In this document: positions 1-8,618 of the stretch, in pieces
Numbering within the stretch: the stretch's first letter is position 1
Layout of the letters: each line of letters begins with the position of its first letter
Assembly (NCBI GenBank): GCA_900319905.1
Contig: ONQB01000014.1
Span: 1-64,000, forward strand
From: an uncultured Prevotella sp.
GTDB lineage: Bacteria > Bacteroidota > Bacteroidia > Bacteroidales > Bacteroidaceae
Length of the DNA stretch: 64,000 bases
Direction: 5' to 3'
The notes under the pieces: model-generated
What the model was told of the DNA's origin: nothing
Seen by the model: the letters and a program-made list of their open reading frames with translations, nothing else
Databases searched by the model: none
Position numbers and translations under genes: made by a program

Positions 1-1
1 A

Positions 2-523
2 TTCAACACAGAAGAACAGGTTATACAAAGCCATGATGGACAAAAGGCCTTCTGTACAAATAGACGAGTAGAGTACAAAATAACAAGGACAGACTCTAAA
101 CTCGTTGTTAAGCGAAAGGTGGTATCTTCAGAAAAAAAAGTACTATGTAAAGACAAGGAAGTCCCAATGATAAATCCAGATTTTACCACTGTACTACTTA
201 GCAGTTTGGTTAAGCCTAGGAAGATGAAGATAAAAGATATGCTTAGAAACAAAATAGAATGTTCAATTTCAAAATCAGACGATGGCTGTGTCCTTTTTAT
301 GGATAAACTCCGTAAAGTCCCTAAAAATAAAAGGAAAGAGAAAATCAAGGGAGGGACGATAATATGTAATGAAAGTACTGAAATGCAGAAATATTCATCT
401 TATGGAACTATATCGCTTGATGCTTTAAAAGAGATTATATCAAACTTTAATGTTTTGATTACACTAAAGAATGGCTCGGAGCATCATGTGGAAGTGAAAG
501 AAGATATTATAGTTCTCAAATAA
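2..523 (+). CDS. Unknown protein, upstream tandem copy (5' end outside window)
   Basis: The frame is open from base 2 with no start codon, so the N-terminus lies outside the window. The 173 visible codons correspond to the C-terminal part of the gene at 634-1206: both share FNTEEQVIQSHDGQ at the left, the middle motif SDDGCVLFMDKL, and the ending HHVEVKEDIIVLK. This copy carries 41 extra codons (bases 68-190, lysine-rich, starting VEYKITRTD) that the downstream copy lacks. By analogy with that copy the full protein probably has a signal peptide. Base composition is clearly more AT-rich than the housekeeping genes of the window, which suggests acquired DNA. I do not recognise the family and assign no function. 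Confidence 0.75.
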   Translation, partial: FNTEEQVIQSHDGQKAFCTNRRVEYKITRTDSKLVVKRKVVSSEKKVLCKDKEVPMINPDFTTVLLSSLVKPRKMKIKDMLRNKIECSISKSDDGCVLFMDKLRKVPKNKRKEKIKGGTIICNESTEMQKYSSYGTISLDALKEIISNFNVLITLKNGSEHHVEVKEDIIVLK

Positions 524-633
524 CAACACATATGGAGAGAGAGCAATAGTTGACCTACTAAAAGAGGAAAAGACAAATTAGCATTAAAAATGGGAATTTG
601 TGTTGGATATGCAAAATTATGGAGGGTAGAAGA

Positions 634-1206
634 ATGACCAGTTCTTTAAATATATTGCACTTTTCCATCAGCAAACAGGTGATGGCAATATTTCTTTTGG
701 CCATATGCTTCTGTATGAATGCATTTGGCCATGCAGGATGTAATGCAAGCGACAGCATAACGGTTAGCCAGTTGTATGAGGTCAATAACAAGGCAAATCC
801 ATACGAAATCACATTCAACACAGAAGAACAGGTTATACAAAGCCATGATGGACAAAAGGCCTTCTGTACAAATAGACGAGCACTACTTAGCGGATTGGTT
901 AAGTCTAGGACTATGAAGATAAAAGATATGCTTAGAAGCAAATTAGAATGTTCGATATTAAAATCAGACGATGGCTGTGTCCTTTTTATGGATAAGCTCC
1001 CTAAACTCCCTAAGAAAGAAGAAAGAATCATGGGACAGACGATAATATATAATGAATGTACCGAAAAGCAGAAATATTCATCTTATGGAACTATCTCGCT
1101 TGATGCTTTAAAAGAGATTATATCAAACTTTAATTTTTCGATAATACTAAAGAATGGCTCGAAGCATCATGTGGAAGTGAAAGAAGATATTATAGTTCTC
1201 AAATAA
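634..1206 (+). CDS. Small secreted protein of unknown function, downstream tandem copy
   Basis: A 190-residue protein. I chose ATG 634 because a strong GGAGGG ribosome-binding site lies at 621-626, 7 nt upstream; an in-frame ATG at 619 overlaps that site. The N-terminus has a hydrophobic stretch (VMAIFLLAICFCMNAFG) that looks like a signal peptide, so export is likely. The rest matches the preceding gene closely except for a clean in-frame loss of 41 codons after residues CTNRR. No enzyme motif is visible. The AT-rich composition and the neighbouring transposase-like gene point to an accessory region. The family is not recognised. Confidence 0.8.
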   Translation: MTSSLNILHFSISKQVMAIFLLAICFCMNAFGHAGCNASDSITVSQLYEVNNKANPYEITFNTEEQVIQSHDGQKAFCTNRRALLSGLVKSRTMKIKDMLRSKLECSILKSDDGCVLFMDKLPKLPKKEERIMGQTIIYNECTEKQKYSSYGTISLDALKEIISNFNFSIILKNGSKHHVEVKEDIIVLK

Positions 1207-1301
1207 CACTTATGGAAAGGTAAACGCTTGTCAGTTCAGACAAAGACAAGATTGTGGCTCAGAGACAAGGGAAGGTAGAAAAAATTATTTTCTTCTTTCC
1301 C

Positions 1302-1333
1302 TTGTTAATTTCAAAGAGTTTGCCTATTTTTGC
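1302..1333 (+). promoter_or_regulatory. Promoter of the PDDEXK transposase-like gene
   Basis: A Bacteroidetes-type -7 element TATTTTTGC (1325-1333) with a TTG core about 20 nt upstream (1302-1304). It lies 16 nt before ATG 1350, so the mRNA leader would be very short. Confidence 0.55.
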
Positions 1334-1349
1334 ATTATTACAAATACAG

Positions 1350-2225
1350 ATGAAAATGGAAGACAATGGACCCAGATATATCAACCCGCTGACAGACTTC
1401 GGTTTTAAGCGCATCTTTGGCACACCTTTCAATAAGGATTTGCTCATCGACTTCCTCAATGCCTTGCTTGAGGGTGAACGTGAGATAAGCGACGTGACTT
1501 ATCGTAATGGAGAACAGCTCGGTGCCAGTCGGAAGGATCGTCGTGCCGTGTTTGACGTTTATTGTCAGGCAACCGACGGTTCACGCTTTATTGTGGAGAT
1601 GCAAAACATGTACCAGCCGTATTTCAAGGATCGCTCCATATACTACTCTACGTTTCTCGTTGCGGAGCAGGGACAGCGTGGTGATTGGAACTACGAGCTT
1701 CAACCGGTTTATACCATTGGTATTCTTAACTTTGCTTTTCCGGAAAACAAAAGAAGTGATGACGGTGTTTTCAAGGAAGAGGTGAAATTGAAGAATATCA
1801 AAACAAACGATGTCTTTTCTGACAAGCTCACCTATATCTATGTTGAGTTGACCGCTTTCAACAAGCAATTAAACGAACTGAAGACTACACTCGACAAGTG
1901 GATCTTTGCGCTGAAAAATATGCAGAAACTCTTCTCAAGACCCGCAGAGATGCAGGGGCGCGTCTTTGAGAAGCTCTTCACTACGGCAGAGATAGCAAAG
2001 TTTGAGCCATCAGAGCGCCTTGCCTATGAGCAGAGCATTCATGCTTACCGTGACATTGCCAACGGTATGGCGGCGGCTGAGGAAAGAGGAAGAAAAGAAG
2101 GACGAGAAGAAGGACGAAAAGAGGAGCGCTTGAAGATAGCTCGTTCACTTCTTGCCACGGGCATGAAAAAGGAACAAGTTCTGCAACTCACCCAACTCTC
2201 CGCCGAGGAGCTTCAGGATGAATAA
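1350..2225 (+). CDS. Rpn/PD-(D/E)XK nuclease family transposase-like protein
   Basis: A 291-residue protein. ATG 1350 is used because the family usually begins just before the motif INPLTDFGFKRIFG and because the promoter lies at 1325-1333; the longer frame from 1254 would start upstream of that promoter. The N-terminal two thirds carries the PDDEXK nuclease core, seen as FDVYC...FIVEMQN (Asp and Glu-x-Gln). The C-terminus is a charged helical segment rich in RKEGREEGRKEE followed by a short helical tail ending in a Leu/Glu-rich motif, typical of these proteins. Family members are annotated as recombination-promoting nucleases or putative transposases, often in many copies per Bacteroidales genome. 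A shortened relative lies at 44983-45234. Confidence 0.88.
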   Translation: MKMEDNGPRYINPLTDFGFKRIFGTPFNKDLLIDFLNALLEGEREISDVTYRNGEQLGASRKDRRAVFDVYCQATDGSRFIVEMQNMYQPYFKDRSIYYSTFLVAEQGQRGDWNYELQPVYTIGILNFAFPENKRSDDGVFKEEVKLKNIKTNDVFSDKLTYIYVELTAFNKQLNELKTTLDKWIFALKNMQKLFSRPAEMQGRVFEKLFTTAEIAKFEPSERLAYEQSIHAYRDIANGMAAAEERGRKEGREEGRKEERLKIARSLLATGMKKEQVLQLTQLSAEELQDE

Positions 2226-2253
2226 AGAATATGAGCAATAATGCACAATTAAT

Positions 2254-2296
2254 AAAAAGTTACACCTATGTAAACTGCATAAGTGTAACTTTTTTT
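2254..2296 (+). terminator. Intrinsic terminator after the transposase-like gene
   Basis: AAAAAGTTACACCTATG (2254-2270) pairs with CATAAGTGTAACTTTTT (2278-2294) at 16 of 17 positions around a 7-nt loop and runs into a T tract. The next promoter starts immediately 3' of it. Confidence 0.85.
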
Positions 2297-2298
2297 AT

Positions 2299-2307
2299 TA
2301 TCTTTGC
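2299..2307 (+). promoter_or_regulatory. -7 element for the PIF1-like helicase
   Basis: TATCTTTGC, 22 nt before ATG 2330. It abuts the T tract of the preceding terminator, so the two units are insulated within about 50 bp. Confidence 0.65.
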
Positions 2308-2329
2308 ATTCTAATCAACAAAGACTACT

Positions 2330-4213
2330 ATGCAAGAAAATAAGGAACTGAGAGAAGCATGGGATTTTGTGGAACACACCGGCACCAGCATCTTCCTCAC
2401 GGGAAAAGCTGGCACCGGAAAGACTACTTTCCTGCACAATGTCGTGGAGCATTCTACCAAACGACTTATCGTTGTTGCTCCCACCGGCGTGGCTGCCATC
2501 AATGCAGGTGGAGTCACCATCCATTCCTTTTTCCAACTGCCCCTCACTCCTTACGTGCCGGGGGCAAGCATCCGCGAGCGCTACGACTTCAGCAAGGACA
2601 AACGCCGCATCATCGCCTCACTTGACATGCTGGTCATCGACGAGATATCCATGGTACGAGCCGACCTGCTCGACGCTGTCGACTTCGTGCTGCGCCGTTA
2701 CCGCGATCCCTCACAGCCCTTCGGCGGCGTACAGCTGCTGATGATTGGCGACCTGCAACAGCTCACCCCCGTCATCCGGCCCGAAGAGGAACGTACGCTC
2801 AGCCAATACTACAACACTCCTTATTTTTTCGGAAGCAAGGCTCTGCAACAAGTCAGCTATGTCACCATCCAGCTCACACATGTCTACCGCCAACAGGACG
2901 AGACCTTCATACGCGTACTCAACCACATACGCGACGGACAGCCAACGAGCGACGACCTGGCACTGCTCAACCAGCGTTACAAGCCTTCCTTCATACCTAA
3001 GCCGGAGGAGGGCTACATACGACTGACCACGCACAACAGGCTGGCCGACAACTACAACGACAACGAGTTGCAGAAGCTTCCCGGCAAGCGCTACACGTTT
3101 ACAGCTAAAGTGGAAGGCGACTTCCCTGCCAACAACTGTCCGGCAGAGGAGTCACTGCAACTCAAACAAGGCGCACAAGTGATGTTTATCAAGAACGACA
3201 CCGCTCACCGATACTACAATGGTCTCATCGGTCACGTGGAAAGCATCGATGGCGAGCACATCATCGTCAAATGCACTGGAAGCGATGATAGCATCAAGGT
3301 GGAGCCTGAAATTTGGGAAAACACCAAGTACGCCCTCAATCCCACCACCCACACCATTGACACGAAGGTACAGGGCACGTTTACGCAATATCCACTGCGA
3401 CTGGCATGGGCCATCACCATACACAAGAGCCAGGGACTCACCTTTAAGCACGCTATCATCGACGCCGGAATGTCGTTTGCCTCCGGACAAGTATACGTCG
3501 CACTGAGTAGATGCACAAACCTCGAAGGTTTGGTTCTTGCGTCAAGAATCATTCCAAGCAACATCATCAACGACAGCCGCGTACACGATTACATATCAGC
3601 ACAGCAGAAAGCAGCCGAAGACAGCATTCGCATTCTGCCACAACTGAAGGAGAACTACTACCGGATACAACTGACCGATCTGTTCAACTTCAACCGGTTG
3701 TACGCAATTCAACAGGACCTCTACCGCACCATCGTGGAGTATTTCCACAGCTACCCGCGCCTTACCGACTTTATGCGCGAGACGCTCGAACAAGTGAAGA
3801 AGGAAGTACTCGACGTTGCCTACAAATGGCGCAACGTCATTCTGCAGATGCCTGATGACAAGCTGCACGACGAAGCCACCCTGCGGAGGGTGAGACGAAG
3901 TGCCGACTACTTTGCGGCAGCCTTGAAGAAGAACATCCCCAAATTGCTCAACGCCACCAAGGGCGTGAACGGCAAGAACCGCAAGGCGCTCGAGCAGCTC
4001 GACGAGCGCTACAAAGCCTTCTGGCTGGAATACCTCGCCAAAGAGAAACTGCTCGACGAGATGGCCGACACAACGTTCTCCATCGCCAAGTACCTCAAAG
4101 CCAAACAAGAAAGCTTGCTTGACGCCATGGACACTATCAATCCGGGAAGCAAACAGAAAAGAAAGAAAACAAAAAAGACAAGCAGCAGTCCGTCCTACGA
4201 CGACATTATGTAG
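2330..4213 (+). CDS. PIF1-like superfamily 1 DNA helicase
   Basis: A 627-residue cytoplasmic ATPase. The Walker A motif GKAGTGKTT is near residue 25, the Walker B LVIDEISMV near residue 100, and the motifs GDLQQLTPV, AWAITIHKSQGLTF and GQVYVALSRC complete the SF1B helicase set. The first 430 residues are the helicase. The remaining 200 include a long charged helical segment and a lysine-rich C-terminus (KQKRKKTKKTSSS), as in Bacteroidetes PIF1-like proteins that carry an accessory C-terminal region. PIF1 enzymes unwind DNA 5'-3' and resolve structured or RNA-DNA substrates; the specific role here is inferred. The gene has its own promoter and is followed on the same strand by the SprT-like gene. 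Confidence 0.92.
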   Translation: MQENKELREAWDFVEHTGTSIFLTGKAGTGKTTFLHNVVEHSTKRLIVVAPTGVAAINAGGVTIHSFFQLPLTPYVPGASIRERYDFSKDKRRIIASLDMLVIDEISMVRADLLDAVDFVLRRYRDPSQPFGGVQLLMIGDLQQLTPVIRPEEERTLSQYYNTPYFFGSKALQQVSYVTIQLTHVYRQQDETFIRVLNHIRDGQPTSDDLALLNQRYKPSFIPKPEEGYIRLTTHNRLADNYNDNELQKLPGKRYTFTAKVEGDFPANNCPAEESLQLKQGAQVMFIKNDTAHRYYNGLIGHVESIDGEHIIVKCTGSDDSIKVEPEIWENTKYALNPTTHTIDTKVQGTFTQYPLRLAWAITIHKSQGLTFKHAIIDAGMSFASGQVYVALSRCTNLEGLVLASRIIPSNIINDSRVHDYISAQQKAAEDSIRILPQLKENYYRIQLTDLFNFNRLYAIQQDLYRTIVEYFHSYPRLTDFMRETLEQVKKEVLDVAYKWRNVILQMPDDKLHDEATLRRVRRSADYFAAALKKNIPKLLNATKGVNGKNRKALEQLDERYKAFWLEYLAKEKLLDEMADTTFSIAKYLKAKQESLLDAMDTINPGSKQKRKKTKKTSSSPSYDDIM

Positions 4214-4303
4214 TTGAAGGTCCACGTCAACGACTAACTTATGGATTCGTTAGCAGGTCCACCAACGGTCGGTGCTTCATGCTTGTTCATGCAAGATTTC
4301 ATC

Positions 4304-4987
4304 ATGCAAATTGACATACAATGGCTGAAAGATAATTTCAGAACTTTCAACGCACGTTACTTCGACAGTCTGTTGCCGGAGCCACGTTTCTATATTGGGC
4401 GCTCGAAGACACGGCTGGGGTCATTGTCTTACAAGCGCGGACTTATCTGGGGACGGAAGCCTTTCTTCCGCTCCGGCATTGTGATGCGCGGCAAGGGCGA
4501 GGCTTTCACGCTCACCATGAGCAACTACTTCGACCAGACGGAATACCAGTTCCGCAACGTGCTGCTTCACGAGATGATACACCTGAGCATTGCGTCAAGC
4601 GGTGTGAAAGACACGTCGTCGCACGGCATCGTCTTCCGTGGGTTGATGGACCGTCTCAACCGCGAAGGTTGGCACATTCAGGTGACAACCCCCATGAACG
4701 GCACGCCCAAGGCCTTCACCGGGTCAACCAACATCATTCGCCAATACCTCGTCTTAGGCATCGTCATGGACAACGGCAAGCACTTCTTGTCGTCCGTCAA
4801 TCCAAAGTTTGCCAGGCAACTCAATGTCCAACTACAAGCAGTGCCCCACCTCAGGCAGTACGCTTGGTATACCACCTCCGACCGATGGTTTGAGGACTTT
4901 CCAAAGGTTCGATCACTACGTGGACGCCTCATCAACGAAACCATTTATAACGAGAAGACCGCCACCATGCAACCTGTGAAAGTCTGA
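4304..4987 (+). CDS. SprT-like zinc metalloprotease domain protein
   Basis: A 227-residue protein. The zinc-binding motif HEMIH (within LLHEMIHLSI) lies about one third in, preceded by the characteristic start WLKDNFRTFNARYFDSLLPE, which matches the SprT-like fold. ATG 4304 places the family N-terminus correctly; ATG 4289 and 4241 are in frame but add residues without similarity to the family start. Eukaryotic Spartan members cleave DNA-protein crosslinks. Bacterial SprT-like proteins are less well characterised, so the substrate is unknown. Position directly after a DNA helicase is compatible with a DNA-repair role, but that is inference. Confidence 0.85.
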   Translation: MQIDIQWLKDNFRTFNARYFDSLLPEPRFYIGRSKTRLGSLSYKRGLIWGRKPFFRSGIVMRGKGEAFTLTMSNYFDQTEYQFRNVLLHEMIHLSIASSGVKDTSSHGIVFRGLMDRLNREGWHIQVTTPMNGTPKAFTGSTNIIRQYLVLGIVMDNGKHFLSSVNPKFARQLNVQLQAVPHLRQYAWYTTSDRWFEDFPKVRSLRGRLINETIYNEKTATMQPVKV

Positions 4988-5093
4988 CCAAGCCCAACAC
5001 ACCCGAGGCTTCTTCGCCCTACGAAGATGCCGTCAATTGTCGTGAAGGCAAGTTACACCCTTATGACCACAATGGGCCACCTGCAGGCGATGT

Positions 5094-5555
5094 CTATTTT
5101 GCGGCAGCGTCGTGTTTCAGCTCATCCGGTTTAATCTCTTCCACACGCTGCACAAGGGTGTCACCGTGCGAGACATAGAAGCTGACGCGGACCACATGAC
5201 CATAGTCAGCACTGCCGCTAACACGCATGTGACGGGCCTTGCCAAATGACAAGGTATCGCGGCGGCTGGGATAGCTCAACAACTGCAATTGACGACGGGT
5301 AGAGCCCTCACCCACGTAGAAGATGTCGGCAGAATCCTTAACTGTTGCCGACTGACGGGCCTTAGCAGCCTGTCGGGCCAATGCTGCCGTATCGGGCGGA
5401 TAGAACTCCGACGCAGCCACGGTGTCACCAGGATCATTCTTCGGCGCCATCTTACAGGCTGTAGGGAATAATAATGGTGCCGCCATCAACAAAGGCATAG
5501 CCACTCTTACTGCCATGCATCTTACTCCATGCCCTTTATCAAACAACGTTCTCAT
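5094..5555 (-). CDS. Small predicted lipoprotein, unknown function
   Basis: 153 residues. The N-terminus has a hydrophobic stretch ending in the lipobox FPTAC, which predicts lipid modification at Cys and anchoring to the envelope. The start ATG overlaps the stop of the serine dehydratase gene (ATGA), which suggests translational coupling; internal ATGs at residues 14 and 20 would give a shorter signal sequence. The mature part has a KARQSATVKDSADIFYVGEG segment and beta-rich C-terminal sequence, with no recognised domain. No function is assigned. Confidence 0.75.
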   Translation of the reverse strand: MRTLFDKGHGVRCMAVRVAMPLLMAAPLLFPTACKMAPKNDPGDTVAASEFYPPDTAALARQAAKARQSATVKDSADIFYVGEGSTRRQLQLLSYPSRRDTLSFGKARHMRVSGSADYGHVVRVSFYVSHGDTLVQRVEEIKPDELKHDAAAK

Positions 5556-6820
5556 TTTTTCATCCTATTTATCTTCTGCCAACCCTTTGCCAAGCCACCT
5601 TCGCCTGTTTCCTTATAGAGCGACGGAAGGTCGTGACCTGTCTGCTTCATCACTTCCACCACACGGTCGAAGCTCACACGATGGCGTCCGTCACTGAACG
5701 ACGCATAGAGATTGCAGTCGAGCGCCCTCGTGGCGGCAAAGGCATTGCGCTCTATGCAAGGTATCTGAACCAAACCACAAACCGGGTCGCACGTCATGCC
5801 AAGGTGATGTTCCAAGCCCATCTCTGCGGCATACTCTATCTGTGCGGGCGAACCGCCAAAGAGCTGACAGGCTGCACCCGAGGCCATGGCACAGGCCACG
5901 CCAACCTCACCCTGACACCCTACGTCAGCACCAGAGATGCTGGCGTTCTCCTTGACGATGTTGCCAATAAGACCGGCTGTCGCCAAGGCATGAATCATCT
6001 TTTCATCGCTGAAGTTATGTCCCTTGGCCAGATGATAGAGCACACCCGGCACCACGCCGCAACTGCCACAAGTGGGTGCCGTGACAATGGTGCCACCCGA
6101 GGCATTTTCCTCACTCACAGCCAATGCATAGGCATAGACCATGCCACGCGACTGGAGATTGGACTTGTAGCCTTGCGCCTTGACGTAATAGGTAGCGGCC
6201 TTGCGCTGCAGATTCAGCGGACCGGGCAAGCGCCCTTCATGATTCAGCCCAGCCTCCACGCTCTGCTGCATGGCATGCCAGATATCCAAGAGATAATCGC
6301 CAATGCTATTGTCCTCACACTGCTTGACATACTCCCAGTAAGCACAACCATGATTGTCGCACCAGTTCTGGATATCTATCAGGTGGGTCAGGTCATAGAT
6401 ATCAGGCGACTCTTTTACCAGGCCTCTGGTGAGTTGCTGCTCACTCACAAGCTGAGGCAACTGGGCTGCATCCCCCTCCGACAATGCACCACCGCCTATC
6501 GAATATACGAGCCACGACTCTGCCTTGTCCGACGCTTGGTTGGGCTCCACCTCAAACTTCATCCCATTAGGATGAAAAGGCAGAAACACCTCTGGCCTCC
6601 ATTCGATGGAGACGGGTGCTATGGGCTCCAACACCTCACGAATGGCCACATCCGTCATGTGACCCTTTCCGGTAGCCGCCAAACTGCCATAGAGCGTCAC
6701 CTTGAAGCCGGCGGCCTGAGGATGACGACGGGCAAAGATGCGGGCTGCACGCTGAGGACCCATCGTATGACTGGACGAAGGGCCTTTGCCGATTCTGTAT
6801 AGTTCTCTAAGCGATTTCAT
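5552..6820 (-). CDS. sdaA: L-serine ammonia-lyase, iron-sulfur type (single chain)
   Basis: A 422-residue enzyme deaminating L-serine to pyruvate and ammonia in the cytoplasm. The N-terminal motif GPSSSHTMGP is diagnostic, and the C-terminal half has the cysteine motifs APTCGSCGVVPG and CDPVCGLVQIPC that hold the 4Fe-4S cluster. Alpha and beta parts are fused in one chain, as in SdaA-type enzymes. The gene follows the acyl-CoA dehydrogenase operon after a predicted terminator and overlaps the downstream lipoprotein by 4 nt. It probably supports serine catabolism; regulation is not evident. Confidence 0.95.
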   Translation of the reverse strand: MKSLRELYRIGKGPSSSHTMGPQRAARIFARRHPQAAGFKVTLYGSLAATGKGHMTDVAIREVLEPIAPVSIEWRPEVFLPFHPNGMKFEVEPNQASDKAESWLVYSIGGGALSEGDAAQLPQLVSEQQLTRGLVKESPDIYDLTHLIDIQNWCDNHGCAYWEYVKQCEDNSIGDYLLDIWHAMQQSVEAGLNHEGRLPGPLNLQRKAATYYVKAQGYKSNLQSRGMVYAYALAVSEENASGGTIVTAPTCGSCGVVPGVLYHLAKGHNFSDEKMIHALATAGLIGNIVKENASISGADVGCQGEVGVACAMASGAACQLFGGSPAQIEYAAEMGLEHHLGMTCDPVCGLVQIPCIERNAFAATRALDCNLYASFSDGRHRVSFDRVVEVMKQTGHDLPSLYKETGEGGLAKGWQKINRMKK

Positions 6821-6830
6821 GTATTAGCAT

Positions 6831-6906
6831 AAAAAGTCTCACAGACTACTCCCTCACACAAGCACAAAAGAAAGGTACGGCTCATGTAAGACAAGCGGTC
6901 TGTGAG
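6831..6906 (-). terminator. Terminator after the etfB-etfA-acd operon
   Basis: CTCACAGAC (6838-6846) and GTCTGTGAG (6898-6906) form an inverted repeat around a long loop. Read on the minus strand, the closing arm is followed by ACTTTTT (to 6831). The loop of about 50 nt is unusually large for an intrinsic terminator. Confidence 0.5.
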
Positions 6907-6917
6907 ATCTGTTATTA

Positions 6918-8612
6918 TTACTCAGTAACGAAGTTAGCGAGCTCGTCGGCCTTGAAGTTCATCACGTAAGCATGTGCGCCCACGCACTCTTCTTCAGCCA
7001 TGCGTACGAAGACATTGGCACTCTTCTCAAACTCCTCAGGGCAGGCTGTAGCGTCGCGCAGCAACAGCAACGAGAGCATGATGAAGCCTGTCATGTTGTA
7101 GAGACGACGACCCAGGAAGTCATGTTCGTCCTGATTGTCATCAGCCTTCACCTTATCCACAGCCTCAGCATAGAGGTCGATGCACTTGGCGATGCGATCC
7201 TTCAGCGGCTTGAGCGCCTCAGCGGTATCGTCGGTCAGCATCTCCTTCATGATATTGAGGTAGGTGCCGTTGGTGATATAGCGGATGGCAGCCACTACCT
7301 GCAACTGTGTCGTACCCTCATAGATAGAGAAGATACGTGCATCGCGCAACAGGCGCTGTGCCTTGTACTCCATGATGAAACCAGAGCCGCCATGCACGCT
7401 CACGCAGTCGTAGGCGTTCTGGTTGGCAAACTCTGAGGTCATGCCCTTGCCCAGCGGTGTGAAGGCATCAGCCAGACGGCTGTAGGTCTTCATCTCCTTG
7501 CGCTCGTCGGCAGTAAGCTTACGCTCACGGGAGATGTCCTCAAGAGTCTTGTAGATATCCACGTAGCGGGCTGTCTGATAAAGGACGGCACGGCTGGCAT
7601 CGAGCTTAGCCTTCATGCGGGACAGCATGTCGTAGACGGCGGGGAAGGTGATGATCTTCTTGCCGAACTGCTGACGCTCACGGGCATAAGCCACAGCCTG
7701 GTCGTAGGCTTCCTGCTCCAGACCGACGCTCTGTGCGGCAATGCCCAGACGGGCACCGTTCATCAGACTCATCACGTACTTGATCAGACCAAGACGGCGA
7801 TCGCCACAGAGCTCTGCCTTAGCATTCTTATAGACGAGCTCACAGGTAGGTGAGCCATGGATACCGAGCTTGTTCTCGATGTGGCGCACGTCCACGCCAC
7901 CATCACGCTTGTCGTAGATAAACATGGACAGACCACGGCCGTCGTGTGTGCCTTCCTCCGAACGAGCCAGCACGAGGTGGATGTCGGAGTCACCATTGGT
8001 GATGAAACGTTTCACACCATTCAAGCGCCAGGTGCCGTCAGCATCCTGCGTGGCCTTCAGCATGACATGCTGCAGGTCAGAACCGGCATCGGGCTCAGTG
8101 AGGTCCATTGACATGGTCTCTCCAGCGCAGATGCGAGGAATGTACTTGGCCTGCTGCTCTGGAGTGCCGAACTCATACAGCGTGTCGATGCAGCTCTGCA
8201 GTGACCACACGTTCTGGAAGCCGGAGTCGGCTGCCGAAACGAGCTCAGAAAGCATAGAGAACACCGTGATGGGCAGGTTGAGGCCACCGAAACGACGGGG
8301 CATGCTCACGCCCCAAAGACCAGCCTTGCGCGTGGCGTCGAGGTTCTCGTACGTCTTGCTGGCGTAGATCATGCGGTTGTTCTCAAGATGCGGACCTTCG
8401 AGGTCAACGCTCTCAGAGTTGGGCTCAATGATATTCTGTGCCACATCGGCAGTGATGTCAATGACGCGCTTGTAGTTTTCGATAGCGTCGTCGAAGTTGA
8501 CCGGTGCGTCCTCATACTGATCCTTGTCAGCGAAACCGCGCTCCTTCAGTTCGACGATCCGCTGCATGAGCGGACTATTGAGATAGTATTGTAATTTCTT
8601 GGCGTCTATCAT
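6918..8612 (-). CDS. Acyl-CoA dehydrogenase, long form
   Basis: A 564-residue FAD enzyme that oxidises an acyl-CoA at the alpha-beta position and passes electrons to the ETF encoded just upstream. The motif DLTEPDAGSD (flavin/substrate region) and FSIYEGTTQLQ (region of the catalytic Glu) are clear. The chain is about 180 residues longer than short-chain dehydrogenases because of a C-terminal extension after residue ~430 that resembles the extra C-terminal helical domain of some bacterial members. It begins 6 nt after etfA, so the three genes form an operon. The acyl substrate cannot be read from the sequence. Confidence 0.92.
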   Translation of the reverse strand: MIDAKKLQYYLNSPLMQRIVELKERGFADKDQYEDAPVNFDDAIENYKRVIDITADVAQNIIEPNSESVDLEGPHLENNRMIYASKTYENLDATRKAGLWGVSMPRRFGGLNLPITVFSMLSELVSAADSGFQNVWSLQSCIDTLYEFGTPEQQAKYIPRICAGETMSMDLTEPDAGSDLQHVMLKATQDADGTWRLNGVKRFITNGDSDIHLVLARSEEGTHDGRGLSMFIYDKRDGGVDVRHIENKLGIHGSPTCELVYKNAKAELCGDRRLGLIKYVMSLMNGARLGIAAQSVGLEQEAYDQAVAYARERQQFGKKIITFPAVYDMLSRMKAKLDASRAVLYQTARYVDIYKTLEDISRERKLTADERKEMKTYSRLADAFTPLGKGMTSEFANQNAYDCVSVHGGSGFIMEYKAQRLLRDARIFSIYEGTTQLQVVAAIRYITNGTYLNIMKEMLTDDTAEALKPLKDRIAKCIDLYAEAVDKVKADDNQDEHDFLGRRLYNMTGFIMLSLLLLRDATACPEEFEKSANVFVRMAEEECVGAHAYVMNFKADELANFVTE

Positions 8613-8618
8613 AGTTGT

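Noticed and set aside
558-1031. 157-codon minus-strand frame
   Set aside because: Antisense to the secreted protein gene at 634-1206, which has a ribosome-binding site and a paralogue.
5633-6802. 389-codon open frame on the plus strand
   Set aside because: It mirrors the L-serine dehydratase gene, whose minus-strand product has diagnostic cysteine and GPSSSHTMGP motifs.
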